Origin: Odontocerum albicorne
Lineage: Eukaryota > Arthropoda > Insecta > Trichoptera > Odontoceridae
Assembly (NCBI GenBank): GCA_949825065.1
Contig: OX463859.1
Location: 10,937,606-11,001,605, forward strand
Direction of reading: 5' to 3'
DNA: 64,000 nucleotides
The position numbers were made by a program, and so were the translations under genes. Positions 54,340-63,730 of this stretch are shown piece by piece (within the stretch, counting starts at the first letter, position 1; every line of letters starts with the position of its first letter). The notes beneath the pieces were generated by a model. The model saw only the letters and a list, made by a program, of their open reading frames with translations. It was not told the origin of the DNA and did no database searches.

Positions 54340-54460
54340 TCGTATTACGCGCAACGGCGAGATGAAGAGGATACTTTAAAGATAGCCACGAATTGAAAAC
54401 TCTAAAATAGATGTAGGTACAGGTAGACCCAAGAATACCATAAATAAGAAATTGGAGGAG
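54340..54460 (+). pseudogene. RTE-like LINE tail fragment
   Basis: VGTGRPKNTINKKLEEDMTR LRPS resembles the GRPKKTW...VEEDM region of RTE-like LINE C-termini. It runs into the 64-bp array. Confidence 0.45.
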
Positions 54461-54461
54461 G

Positions 54462-54783
54462 ATATGACGCGACTCAGACCATCTCCAAGTGACGAGGTTG
54501 AAGTAACCGACCCTAAATGGATAGGATATGATGAGACTCAGACCATCTCCAAGTGACGAGGTTGAAGTAACCGACCCTAAATGGATAGTGTAAGACGAGA
54601 CTCAGACCATCTCCAAGTGACGAGGTTGAAGTAACCGACACTAATAGATAGGATATGACGAGACTCAGACCATCTCCAAGTGACGAGGTTGAAGTAACCG
54701 ACCCTAAATGGATAGGATATGACGAGACTCAGACCATCTCCAAGTGACGAGGTTGAAGTGACCAACCCTAAATGGATAGGATA
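54462..54783. repeat. 64-bp minisatellite, 5 copies
   Basis: Unit GACGAGACTCAGACCATCTC / CAAGTGACGAGGTTGAAGTA / ACCGACCCTAAATGGATAGG / ATAT; copies differ by few bases, one lacks two bases. First unit is continuous with the LINE tail reading frame at 54420-54465. Confidence 0.95.
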
Positions 54784-54789
54784 AAACGA

Positions 54790-55240
54790 ATAAAAAGAAA
54801 AAAATACTGATTTATCGTATTATCATTTTATACATTTATTCAAACACAGGTGGCAAATGTGTTAAGAAAAAAATATGTAAAAATGAGTAAAAAGCACATT
54901 AATTGGCTCAGTTTGTTTATAAATGCTCAATTAATCACCACCTTCATTAACAACAACACAGAAACAATGCCGATATTATGAACGTAAGAGAAATAAAATA
55001 TTTAAATTAAAACTCGCGTTATAAAGAGCACGATCAAGATTTGTGACTTAATTCCGGGCGCGGTGTGGGGAAACAGAAAGAGAGAGAGACGAATGGGTTT
55101 TTTTTTAATATGAAATATTAATATTTCTCTCAGTTTACAACCTCCTACACAAAAATTTTTGGATGAAGATTCTAATTACCTCTTCTGTTATATTAAACCG
55201 TCGGTTTTCGAACGCATTTATAAATCACATATGTTATTTG
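54790..55240. other. AT-rich interval, no gene recognised
   Basis: A short GGGCGCGGTGTGGGGAAACA then GAAAGAGAGAGAGACG purine run at 55057-55092; nothing else notable. Confidence 0.35.
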
Positions 55241-55244
55241 TTTT

Positions 55245-55376
55245 GTAACTTGTTTTATCAAACACTGTTTATTCCTTTTTTCGTAACGGTATAACCCTAC
55301 CGGTTTCAAGGCTTACACCTCATCATCAGGGGAGCACAAACAAGACTCCCTGATGATGAGGTGAAATTTAAAAGAA
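55245..55376 (-). mobile_element. PLE 3' end with a foldback junction
   Basis: Minus-oriented PLE terminus (TTTATCAAACACTGTTTATT CC, GGTATAACCCTACCGGTTTC AAGG) reaches CACCTCATCATCAGGGGA and then, after a short GCACAAACAAGAC loop, turns back as TCCCTGATGATGAGGTGA. The inverted copy stops within a few bases. Confidence 0.75.
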
Positions 55377-56443
55377 ATTGGTTTTATTATATTGACTTAT
55401 GTAATTTCATAATGTTTTTAATTTGGTTGCGAAAATCATCCTAGTTTGGGTGGATTTTCTATTTAAAAAAAACTATAAGGTAACTAAATTATAATTTCTT
55501 TCATGTAATTTTTATTTTTAGCAATCTTAATGTTTAATTTCATATAAATAGTTTACACCTACATAGTAATTTACAACTAGATAACAATTCTTACTACTAA
55601 TTATTTCAATATTAATTATTTAACACGTACATGTTCACTCGTTCAGGCTACTTGCATTACAACAAAGAAGTAATTCGTCACTAAACTTTTTTTTTTTGCA
55701 ATCAAATATTTAGACATTTTATAACATATAATGAATAAAATAATAGATATATAACAAAAACAATGTAAGATCACTAACCAGCAAATTAAATATAAAATTT
55801 TAAATACATGTGATTGTAATTTGTTTTTATCAAACACAGTTTATTCCACTTTTTGTAACGATGTAACGCTACCGGTTTAAAGGCTTTCACCTCATCATCA
55901 GGACAGCACAAATAAGACTCAAGCTCCCCTGATGATGAGGTGAAAGCCTTTAAACCGGTAGCGTTACATCGTTACAAAAAGTGGAATAAACTGTGTTTGA
56001 TAAAAACAAATTACAATCACATGTATTTAAAATTTTATATTTAATTTGCTGGTTAGTGATCTTACATTGTTTTTGTTATATATCTATTATTTTATTCATT
56101 ATATGTTATAAAATGTCTAAATATTTGATTTCATAAAAAAAAAGTTTAGTGACGAATTACTTCTTAAGTATCCTGGACGAGTGAACATGTACGTGTTAAA
56201 TAATAAATATTGAAATAATTAGTTGTAAGAATTGTTATCTAATTGTAAATTACTATGTAGGTGTTAACTATTTATAAGAAATTAAACATTAAGATTGTTA
56301 AAAATAAAAATTACATGAAGAAAATTAAAATTTAGTTACCTTATAGTTTTTTTTTAAATAGACAATCCACCCAAACTAGGATGTGTTTGCAACCAAATTA
56401 AAAACATTATGAAATTACATAAGTCAACATAATAAAACCAATT
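55377..56443. mobile_element. Giant inverted repeat formed by two PLE termini
   Basis: Arms of about 525 bp (55377-55902 and 55928-56443) are near-perfect reverse complements around a 25-base loop that holds GCACAAATAAGACTC. Each arm has CACCTCATCATCAGG, a CGGTAGCGTTACATCG-type stem, GTGGAATAAACTGTGTTTGA, then about 400 bp of AT-rich sequence also present in both arms. The arms differ by scattered substitutions and small indels. Confidence 0.9.
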
Positions 56444-57105
56444 AAAAAAATTACAATTTTTATAATTGAAAGTTTCAACTGATTAAACTTCAAAAATTTA
56501 ACAATCGATCTATAAGTGGAAAAGTTCCTCGAGGAAAGAATAAACGCTACATTCATATATTATAGTTATAATACATAAATTAGATAAATTCTTAAGATTT
56601 TAAGTAATAAATTAGTGTATAGGTATAACCTTTGGTAAATGTGTGTATTATAAAGAGTTGCCATATCACACGAGCGACTGCAACTCACGAATTTTCCGAT
56701 AATTTGAGAAACGAATATATTGCTCAAGTTATGAATACATTTTGATTTGTGATCTTTGTAACCTTTCAATCGGAAGTTCATTAGTTTATAAATCAGCTGT
56801 TTGATATGTTCATATTTATTTTAATATGTAGATATTATTAAATTGTCACGGTTGCCGACCGCTGCATAGGCAAATTAAAATGTAAGATTTAATTACGAAT
56901 ATGATCTAAATCTCTCACGCGATTTTTTTCTGTCTAGATTTATTACGTCTAAATCTAATAAATTATCTCCATTATCAAACTCTCCGAATTATTTCAGAAA
57001 AATTATCTGCCAATTTGTACTTTTTCAATATGAAATCTCTCCAATAGCGGAAGTGAGACATTTGATGTTTTTCAGTTTAAACTATTTAAATTGGCATTAT
57101 AATTT
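56444..57105. other. Interval with no recognised gene; possible hAT end
   Basis: At 56845-56862 GTCACGGTTGCCGACCGCTG reads inward as CAGCGGTCGGCAACCGTG, similar in style to the hAT-like end at 374. No partner end found. Remainder unclassified. Confidence 0.3.
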
Positions 57106-57109
57106 CATA

Positions 57110-57560
57110 CATACACGTGTACATACCATCCTGCCCTTTCCCTGCCACGGTAGGCTCAAAAGACAGAACGCCAGACTTTCCTATTTCGAAACACGTTATT
57201 CGTCTCCTTGATATCTATAAACCTCAAACAACTCTTACGATTTCTCTAACTTCTTACATTTATTTCTTTAACATATCATTGATCTTATAGTATTCCTTCA
57301 TTGATTCGATTTTCGTACCCAAATAATCTTTGAGTGCTCTTCTTTATCTCCATCAACTTATTTACCCTTAAGTTCACATTCATCCCTAATAATTTCATTC
57401 TATATTTTGTCATACATTGTAACGACTTCTTACATTTCCTTCGTTCAAAATTTTCAATTTGATCCAACTATAATTTTCTTGATCTTTCTCTACCACGTTT
57501 GAACTGTGTATTCATGTTGTTAGTTTTTCTTCGTTTATTCATTCTACATACCCAAACCAT
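57110..57560 (-). pseudogene. LINE-C (RTE-like) C-terminal fragment and 3' end
   Basis: CCATCCTGCCCTTTCCCTGC CACGGTAGGC, AGACAGAACGCCAGACTTTC CTATTTCG, then minus-strand QRLFGYENRIN pieces and TACATACCCAAACCAT. The C-terminal segment is partly duplicated. Confidence 0.6.
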
Positions 57561-58546
57561 ACACGTCCTTGTCTTTATTTATTTGATTAAACAAATTTTT
57601 GTACATTTTTTTTTTAATGAATTGACGAAGATGATATTGACAGTCAAGTTTTTATCTGCAGTGGAAAAGGATGGACGCGCAGGTTGACGATATGAGAGCC
57701 TCGAACGCTAGAACAATTCGGAAAACACCACTAGCCAAAGAGACAACTTTATGGAGATTGTCGAGACGCTATAAATAACAAAAACTACCGTCCACGAGTT
57801 ATTGGCGAAGCCTGATTACGCAAATCACTGCAAATTCGACCTAAAACTAAAAAAAAATCTTGACGTCCAATTAATTACTTCTGGTAATATAAAAAGTAAG
57901 GAAAAAACAAAAATATCCTAGGATTATTTACGTAACAATATGAAGTTTCACATTACTGACATTGGTACAGTTTTGACATAATTTATTAACTAACAATTTA
58001 CAGCGCTTACTTTTTTCTGCAGAATGGTAACGAGTCTACCAAATGGAAAAACTAACTCTCCTCGACAACTTGAAAAAATCTTGCTCATCGCAACATATAT
58101 CTTCTTCCTATTTTAACAATAACACAATCCAGTGAGGAAACACAGACGGTGCACCAACAATAACCAAAATCAACCATCCAACATGAAACAAAATAGATCT
58201 TCATAGCCCCTATGAAAATATCATCCTACCCCCATCGATATGCCCTCGCCACTCTTTAAGACATGTAGGGAAAAAACGTTTTGAAATCTAAACAATAATT
58301 ATTGCCATATCAAATATTACACGCATTACATAGTTACTTCACTTAGAACAAACATCTACACAAATATAAATTATCATTAGTGAGGATCTAACTCTAACTT
58401 TTGTGCCTTGTTATCTTTACAGATTTCAGATTATTTGTATTTTTTGTTTAAAAGAAACTCTTTTTGTCACAAGTATGACGTTCCATTTGAATCGATAAAA
58501 ATGCAAGATAGTTTTTTTTCTTACTGGCAATTCAATTCAATTCTTA
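57561..58546. other. Interval with no recognised gene
   Basis: 57660-57840 is more complex (GGACGCGCAGGTTGACGATA, AGAGACAACTTTATGGAGAT) and may be a decayed LINE piece. Nothing I can name. Confidence 0.3.
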
Positions 58547-59231
58547 ACGCTAAGTGAACTTATTAATTCATTTTCATTTATTCATTTAACACTTTTACTG
58601 CAAATACAATCTGGCGGGCTTATTGACAGGCGGCAATATCTTCCAGCCAACCAGACAAAAGTAAATGAAGCAAGTTACGTGGTCGCATAAATCATTCAAA
58701 TGACTATCCATCCCCACGAAATCAATAAACATATGTTATACGTGAGCACATGCTCACGAACCCCACAAAGACGGGTAGTCACCCGAACATTATTTTTCAT
58801 ATAAAGTGAGATATCATCATTCAAAAGGAAAGGAAGGGATGGTGGAGAGGAAAGGAAAATAAAAATCAGGAATTAAACACGTTATTTTACTGACTAGAAA
58901 TTAAGAGGTTTTTCCGTCGCTTCTTAAAGCATGCCAAGGACGGAGCGAGTCTTATATTGGTTTGTAACTGATTCCAGAGTCTCACTGCATGGACAGTAAA
59001 AGACGACGTAAAGAAAGAGGAGCGGTGAACTGGAAAGGCCAATAAACAATCTCTGTTTGAGCGTAGCGCTAATCCATGATTGGAAAGTCGCTGAAAATTC
59101 TCGGCGAGATAAGAGGGGGTGGCGGGACAGTTAAGGATATTATACAATAGAGACAGTATGTGAATTTGGCGTCTATTTCTAGCATTCGAACTTAGTGGTG
59201 TACAATGTACACCACTAAGTTCACTTAGCGT
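58547..59231. other. 53-bp perfect palindrome split by a LINE
   Basis: Left piece 58547-58562 (ACGCTAAGTGAACTTA) and right piece 59195-59231, joined after removing the LINE and one duplication, form an exact 26-bp inverted repeat around a single A. The right piece has GTGGTGTACAATGTACACCA C at its centre. Confidence 0.85.
58563..59187 (-). pseudogene. CR1/jockey-like LINE 3' end inserted in a palindrome
   Basis: Minus strand: RRQIHILSLLYNILNCPATP (broken start), YLAENFQRLSNHGLALRSNR, DCLLAFPVHRSSFFTSSFTV, HAVRLWNQLQTNIRLAPSLA; a 1-base shift near the end relative to 25453-25752. The 3' UTR ends AAATAAATGAAAATGAATTA. Flanked by GAACTTA (58556-58562, 59188-59194), a 7-bp target duplication. 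Confidence 0.88.
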
Positions 59232-59845
59232 AATATAATTAAGGATTTTAAGGTTGTAGTGGTGTGTTAATGTGGGGCTGAAAAAAACATTGGAACCTTA
59301 TCTGTTGTACCAGAGAAACTCAAGAAGACGACGAAAATGATTTTTCGTTTCTGAACGGCCGTGGGTGCGTTAGATTAACTGTCTGTATGAAAACCGGTAT
59401 ATCGGTTTAATTACACATTATTTTGAGTAAATTATCGATTTCTTTATGAATATGTATCTTGCATTTTGAATTGGATGAATTTATTAGCCACTTATGGACC
59501 ACCATCTCGAGGAATGGTTATCTGATAATGGGTTTATTCAAGAGTATGATTTCTTACAGAATTAAACGTTATTTTGAACGCTTCAATTGGCACCTTGGAA
59601 ATTATTATCGAAGTAAAAGATGGAAACTGTATGATAAAAATATAAGTAATATGTCTGGTTATGTTATGATGGCTTCTAAAGATTATGTAATTTGATAGAG
59701 ATTACATAAATATTGAGCAAGTTATGAAAATTACTGTGATTTATAGAGCGTTGTTTGTTGATTATAATCGATGGAAAGGGGCTTTTTTTACTTGAAAAAA
59801 TGTTTTTTTTAAGAATTTAAAAAAATCTGTCTACTCTCATAGTCA
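59232..59845. other. Interval with no recognised gene
   Basis: A 78-codon frame (59459-59695) has ordinary AT-rich composition and no domain I recognise. No repeat match. Confidence 0.3.
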
Positions 59846-59847
59846 AA

Positions 59848-59962
59848 GATCTACATAGGTTTCTTTATAGTTCGTCGAATCACGAGTTAGAGCGCCCTTA
59901 AGGAGTGTCTGCTCTCTAAACGGGGTTAAATAAATTGTCCTTGTATTATTATTATTATTATC
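59848..59962 (+). mobile_element. RepB head fragment with (ATT)n tail
   Basis: Plus strand reads AGGTTTCTTTATAGTTCGTC, CGAGTTAGAGCGCCCTTAAG GAGTGTCTGCTCTCTAAACG GGG, AATAAATTGTCCTTGTATTA TTATTATTATTA. It shows the microsatellite at the family's end clearly. Confidence 0.68.
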
Positions 59963-60003
59963 TTTCACCATATATGTATTTATTTGGGTTATATTTTTTA
60001 TTT

Positions 60004-60226
60004 GATAAATACAACCTCTGTGACCTAGTTGGTAAGACGCTTGTCTCTCGATCCGGAGGATGCGGGGTTCGAGTCTTAGATTTGTTTTAAAAGGATTCCA
60101 GTCTGGTTTTCACTTAAGGCCACTTTAACAGCTTTCTAGTTAGTTGGAAGAGATTACCACATGACAATAAGCCCACCAGGTTGTACTGTATACAGCGAAA
60201 GTATAATACAATACAATACAAAAGTA
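60004..60226 (+). mobile_element. SINE-1 copy, near full length (best plus-strand copy)
   Basis: ACAACCTCTGTGACCTAGTT GGTAAGACGCTTGTC, GATGCGGGGTTCGAGTCTTA, GATTCCAGTCTGGTTTTCAC TTAAGGCC, TTAGTTGGAAGAGATTACCA CATGACAATAAGCCCACCAG GTTGTACTGTATACAGCGAA and a TACAATACAATACAA tail. A and B box spacing is tRNA-like, so pol III transcription of the family is plausible. Confidence 0.9.
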
Positions 60227-60895
60227 ATATATGATGCAAACATTTGCCAAAGGCTATACCCATACAAAAAAATATTACTTAAGAACTAAATGACTAATCT
60301 AAATGACTAATCTAATTTCCATATTATAACTCTAAGTTTACTTAATTTTAATTTCCTACATGTAATTTTTATTTTTCGTTATCTTAATATTTATTTTTTT
60401 ATTAATAATTAACACCTACAAACTAATTTATAACTAGATAACAATTCTTACAAATAATTATTTTAATACTTATTATTTAACTGATTTATGATTATTTGGT
60501 TATATTATATATTGTTTTTAACTTGACGAATAAAACTGTAAGTATTAAAAATAACTTTCTGTTTAACTGTATGTACATACTCGTAGTTTGCAATGCAAAA
60601 TTATTTGTACGAATATTGAACTCGAGTTTTGAATTTGCCAATAGTAAAACCAACTGGGCGGGGTCGGTCTGGTCCAAAATTGAGTATCTTTAGATTAGTA
60701 TCTCTAGTCACAGCATTAATGTTGGCTGTGGTCCACTTTTGTCGGTTAATTGAGTCGTCTAAGTCAGACAGCAGATAGGAAACGTTTTTTATTGCACTAT
60801 TTATCTTATTCAGAGGGAAAATAGTGTGTTTATTACTTGCTAAAGAACAGAACAATGGTCTGGCGATAATTAAATAGTATAAACAAAACTAGCAA
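60227..60895. other. Interval related to the PLE palindrome arm, no gene
   Basis: 60340-60490 (CTACATGTAATTTTTATTTT TCG, ACACCTACAAACTAATTTAT AACTAGATAACAATTCTTAC) matches the outer part of the PLE palindrome arms (55500-55620). 60600-60855 is unclassified. Confidence 0.5.
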
Positions 60896-60899
60896 ACTT

Positions 60900-62270
60900 T
60901 TAAATTTATTATACAATTTATTTATGATTTAACAATAAATCTACGGATTTTTTTTAACAACTATCCGTTTTTTTATTTCTTCTTGCAAAACATAGACTTT
61001 TAAAACAAAAAAAAACTTATTTATCACATAAAAAATCAAGTGTGTGATTCATATTCGTAAATTATTATTTGTATCATTTGTTATTCTTTGAAAATGGTAC
61101 ACCATTTATTTTTGCATTTCATACACATAAAATCAAATGTGACTTTTGTATTTTTTATTTGTTTCTTGTAAATAATAGACTGTAAGTTTAAACATCTTTG
61201 TTACATACGAAATCATGTATGAAATCAGCATTCGTACATTTCAATATGTTTATTTATATCGTGTGATATTTTTCACAAAATTTACATGATTAAATTCTAC
61301 CTTTTGAAGACAAAAAAAATGACATATAAAAACTCTGATGTGAGGTTCATATTTTATATTCATTTCTGGTGATACACTATTCAAGTTTACCCCTGAAAGT
61401 GAAAAAAAAAATTGCTACTTATAAAATCAAATATTGGATTCATATTAGACATCGTTTGTAATTTTTTTTTGAAATGACACGATTAAATTTCACTCTTATG
61501 AACGAAAATAGCGTTTATTCCACATAAAATCAAATTTGAAATTATGATATTACGATTTATTTATGGTTTAACTTCAAATCTAAATATTTTAGAAGTACTA
61601 CATTTTTGTCTATTTCTAGCAAATTATACACTATTTAATTCGAACCTTGTAAGAAAAAAATATTTTTGTTTACAAAATCCATTGTGAGATTCATATTTTA
61701 AAATTAAAATTAAATATTTGTTTATTTTTTACAAATGTACACTATTTAATTCTACCATTGTAAGTCAAAAATAACATTTAGTATAAACACAATCAAATGT
61801 GAGATTGATAGCGGTTAATTATTTATTTATAATTTCATTTATTTCTTACAAATGACACATCGTTTAATTCTAGTCTCGTAAGACTAAAACGAAATTTACT
61901 TCACATGAAACCTAATATGAAATTTATACATTTTGTTTATTTCCAGCAGATAATACACTATTTAGTTCTACCCTTGTAAGCAAAAAAATTTAATGTCATA
62001 CGAAATGAAAACAATTGTATTGTTTATTTGTTGTAAATGATGTTCTGTTTAATTCTAGCTTCGTAAGCAAAAACAACATTTACTACATATTCGTATAAAA
62101 TCAAACGTGAGATTCATATTCGTAAATTATTTGTAGTGTTTATTTCTTTTAAATGATACACGAATTAATTCTAGCCTTGTAAGATAAAAAAAAGGATTGA
62201 CTGCAAACAAAATCAGATGTGAGATTTATATTTAATTCTGTTACCCTTGTGAGCAAAATAAGCATTTTCT
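60900..62270. repeat. Diverged tandem array, unit about 100 bp, about 12 copies
   Basis: Recurring CACATAAAATCAAATGTGAG ATTCATATT, then TTTATTTGTTTCTTGTAAAT GATACACTATTTAATTCTA CC-TTGTAAG-AAAAA. Anchors near 61026, 61126, 61204, 61323, 61421, 61521, 61673, 61786, 61905, 61997, 62093, 62205. Strong divergence suggests an old array. Confidence 0.8.
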
Positions 62271-62274
62271 TTTT

Positions 62275-62845
62275 AAGACTTTCGCAACTGATTCTCTGAA
62301 AATGTTTTATTCATCCATTTATTTTATTGGTTGAAAAGCTTCTGAAAGTTTTCTTCTTTATCGGTGAATGTTCCGTAAAGGAGGGACTTTCAATTAAAAT
62401 TAATTTTCTCTCTACACAGACTACCGCCGAGTGTGGCTCTAGTGTATTTCCTTGATTAAACTGGGTACGTGCCTTGGTTCCTCAATGAAGGAGACTGGAG
62501 CGTAACACAGTGGTGAAACATGATTTTGGAGGGGGAAAATAATTCTTAAAAACTATTAATCAAACAATAAAAAATGTTTTTTTTTCTCAGTGGTCAAGCA
62601 CGCATCCCGTCTTAAAAAGAAAATGGTTTACACCAATAATCATTCAAAAGGAAGGAGGCTGTATAAAACATCTTGAAAATTACTGATATACTAAATATAT
62701 TCGTATAATACGAGTATTAAGGGATTTGGATAGTCAATTTATTGTGACTAAATTAGTGTAGGATATGCTTTGTTATCTAGATCTTTACAAGATAAAATAA
62801 TCTATAATGTTTTATATCTAAGTCTATATTTTTATGTTAAATAAT
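62275..62845. other. Interval with a complex block and no gene
   Basis: 62340-62530 is less AT-rich and matches no window repeat (GAATGTTCCGTAAAGGAGGG, ACTACCGCCGAGTGTGGCTC, GGGTACGTGCCTTGGTTCC). Candidate conserved noncoding block; no exon signal seen. Confidence 0.25.
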
Positions 62846-62847
62846 AA

Positions 62848-63015
62848 TTCCACGATCTTTTTGGCTTAGTTGGCAAGACGTTTATCTTTAGACCTGGATT
62901 GTTTAAAAAACATTTTAGCCTGGTTTTCATTTAAAGCCTCTTAAACATGTTTCTGGTTGGTTGGAAGACATTGACACGTGTCCTTTAGGCAATACAACGA
63001 AAGTTTAATAAAATT
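62848..63015 (+). mobile_element. SINE-1 copy, B box lost
   Basis: CCACGATCTTTTTGGCTTAG TTGGCAAGACGTTTATC head; B-box region deleted; AGCCTGGTTTTCATTTAAAG CCTC and GGTTGGTTGGAAGACATTGA CACGTGTCC then ACAACGAAAGTTTAATA. Confidence 0.78.
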
Positions 63016-63089
63016 ATTTGTTGCCAAAGTATAGTAAAAAACTGGTAACGATAAAAAAAAGGGTTATTAAAATGTCTAGATGAATTAAA

Positions 63090-63482
63090 GAAGTAAAACC
63101 TTGCGGATTTATTGCTAAGCTGCAATAACTTTCAACCAGCAAGAAAGATGTTCAAGATCTTTAAATGAAACTAAGACTTAAACCCTTTTAACCGGTTAGC
63201 GAGTATGAACGCACGGGTGCGTGCGAGCCTAACTTATCTAAAGTTAGTACGAACGCACTGGTGCGTTTCACATTAATATCCAAGAAAAATATAGATTGTA
63301 CCAAAAAAAAAATTGAACTTACATAAAAAACTCACTACCTGGATACATATTGTTCCTATATAACTCACTAACTTACAGGTTCCTATATAACTCACTAACA
63401 AAATTGACTATCAACGGGAATCAATCCCGTGTCTCCTGTGTTGGAAGATAAGTGTCTTACCTACTAGGCCACATAGGTCATC
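63090..63482 (-). mobile_element. SINE-1 copy carrying a 205-bp insert
   Basis: Pieces 63095-63194 (TTGCGGATTTATTGCTAAGC, GATGTTCAAGATCTTTAAAT) and 63400-63482 (AACGGGAATCAATCCCGTGT, CTTACCTACTAGGCCACATA GG) are collinear with SINE-1 on the minus strand. Confidence 0.75.
63195..63399. mobile_element. Small insert with short terminal inverted repeats
   Basis: 205 bp starting GTTAGCGAGT and ending ACTCACTAAC (9 of 10 pairs). Inside are GAACGCACGGGTGCGTGCGA and GAACGCACTGGTGCGTTTC, two similar short palindromes, and a 19-20-bp direct duplication of TTCCTATATAACTCACTAA. No clear target duplication. Family unknown. Confidence 0.5.
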
Positions 63483-63506
63483 ATTTTCGGCGTCTAAAAA
63501 CCGAAG

Positions 63507-63730
63507 TGACAAAACAGTTATATCCCAAAAATCTCTCCGCTCTTGGCCGAAATCGTCCAATGCCTCCCTCACCCCTCAACCCTTGATGCGTGTATATCGG
63601 TACCAGTTCGAACAGCATTTAGTCTTGTTTGTGCTCCCCTGAAGATGAGGTGAAAGCCTTGAAACCGGTAGGGTTATACCGTTACAAAAAAGTGGAATAA
63701 ACAGTGTTTGATAAAAATAAATTACAATCT
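63507..63730 (+). mobile_element. PLE 3' end (PLE-7)
   Basis: AGTTATATCCCAAAAATCTC then CGCTCTTGGCCGAAATCGTC matches the end of the PLE-1 coding region; then GGTACCAGTTCGAACAGCAT, GTGCTCCCCTGAAGATGAGG, CCTTGAAACCGGTAGGGTTA TACCGTTAC and AAGTGGAATAAACAGTGTTT GATAAAAATAAATTAC. Best preserved 3' end in the window. Confidence 0.85.

Noticed and set aside
54577..54765. Repeat protein encoded on the minus strand
   Set aside because: It is a frame through the 64-bp minisatellite; 64 is not a multiple of three and the frame breaks where a unit lacks two bases.
60004..60070. Genuine tRNA gene
   Set aside because: Head of SINE-1; the body and TACAATACAA tail follow as in more than a dozen other copies.
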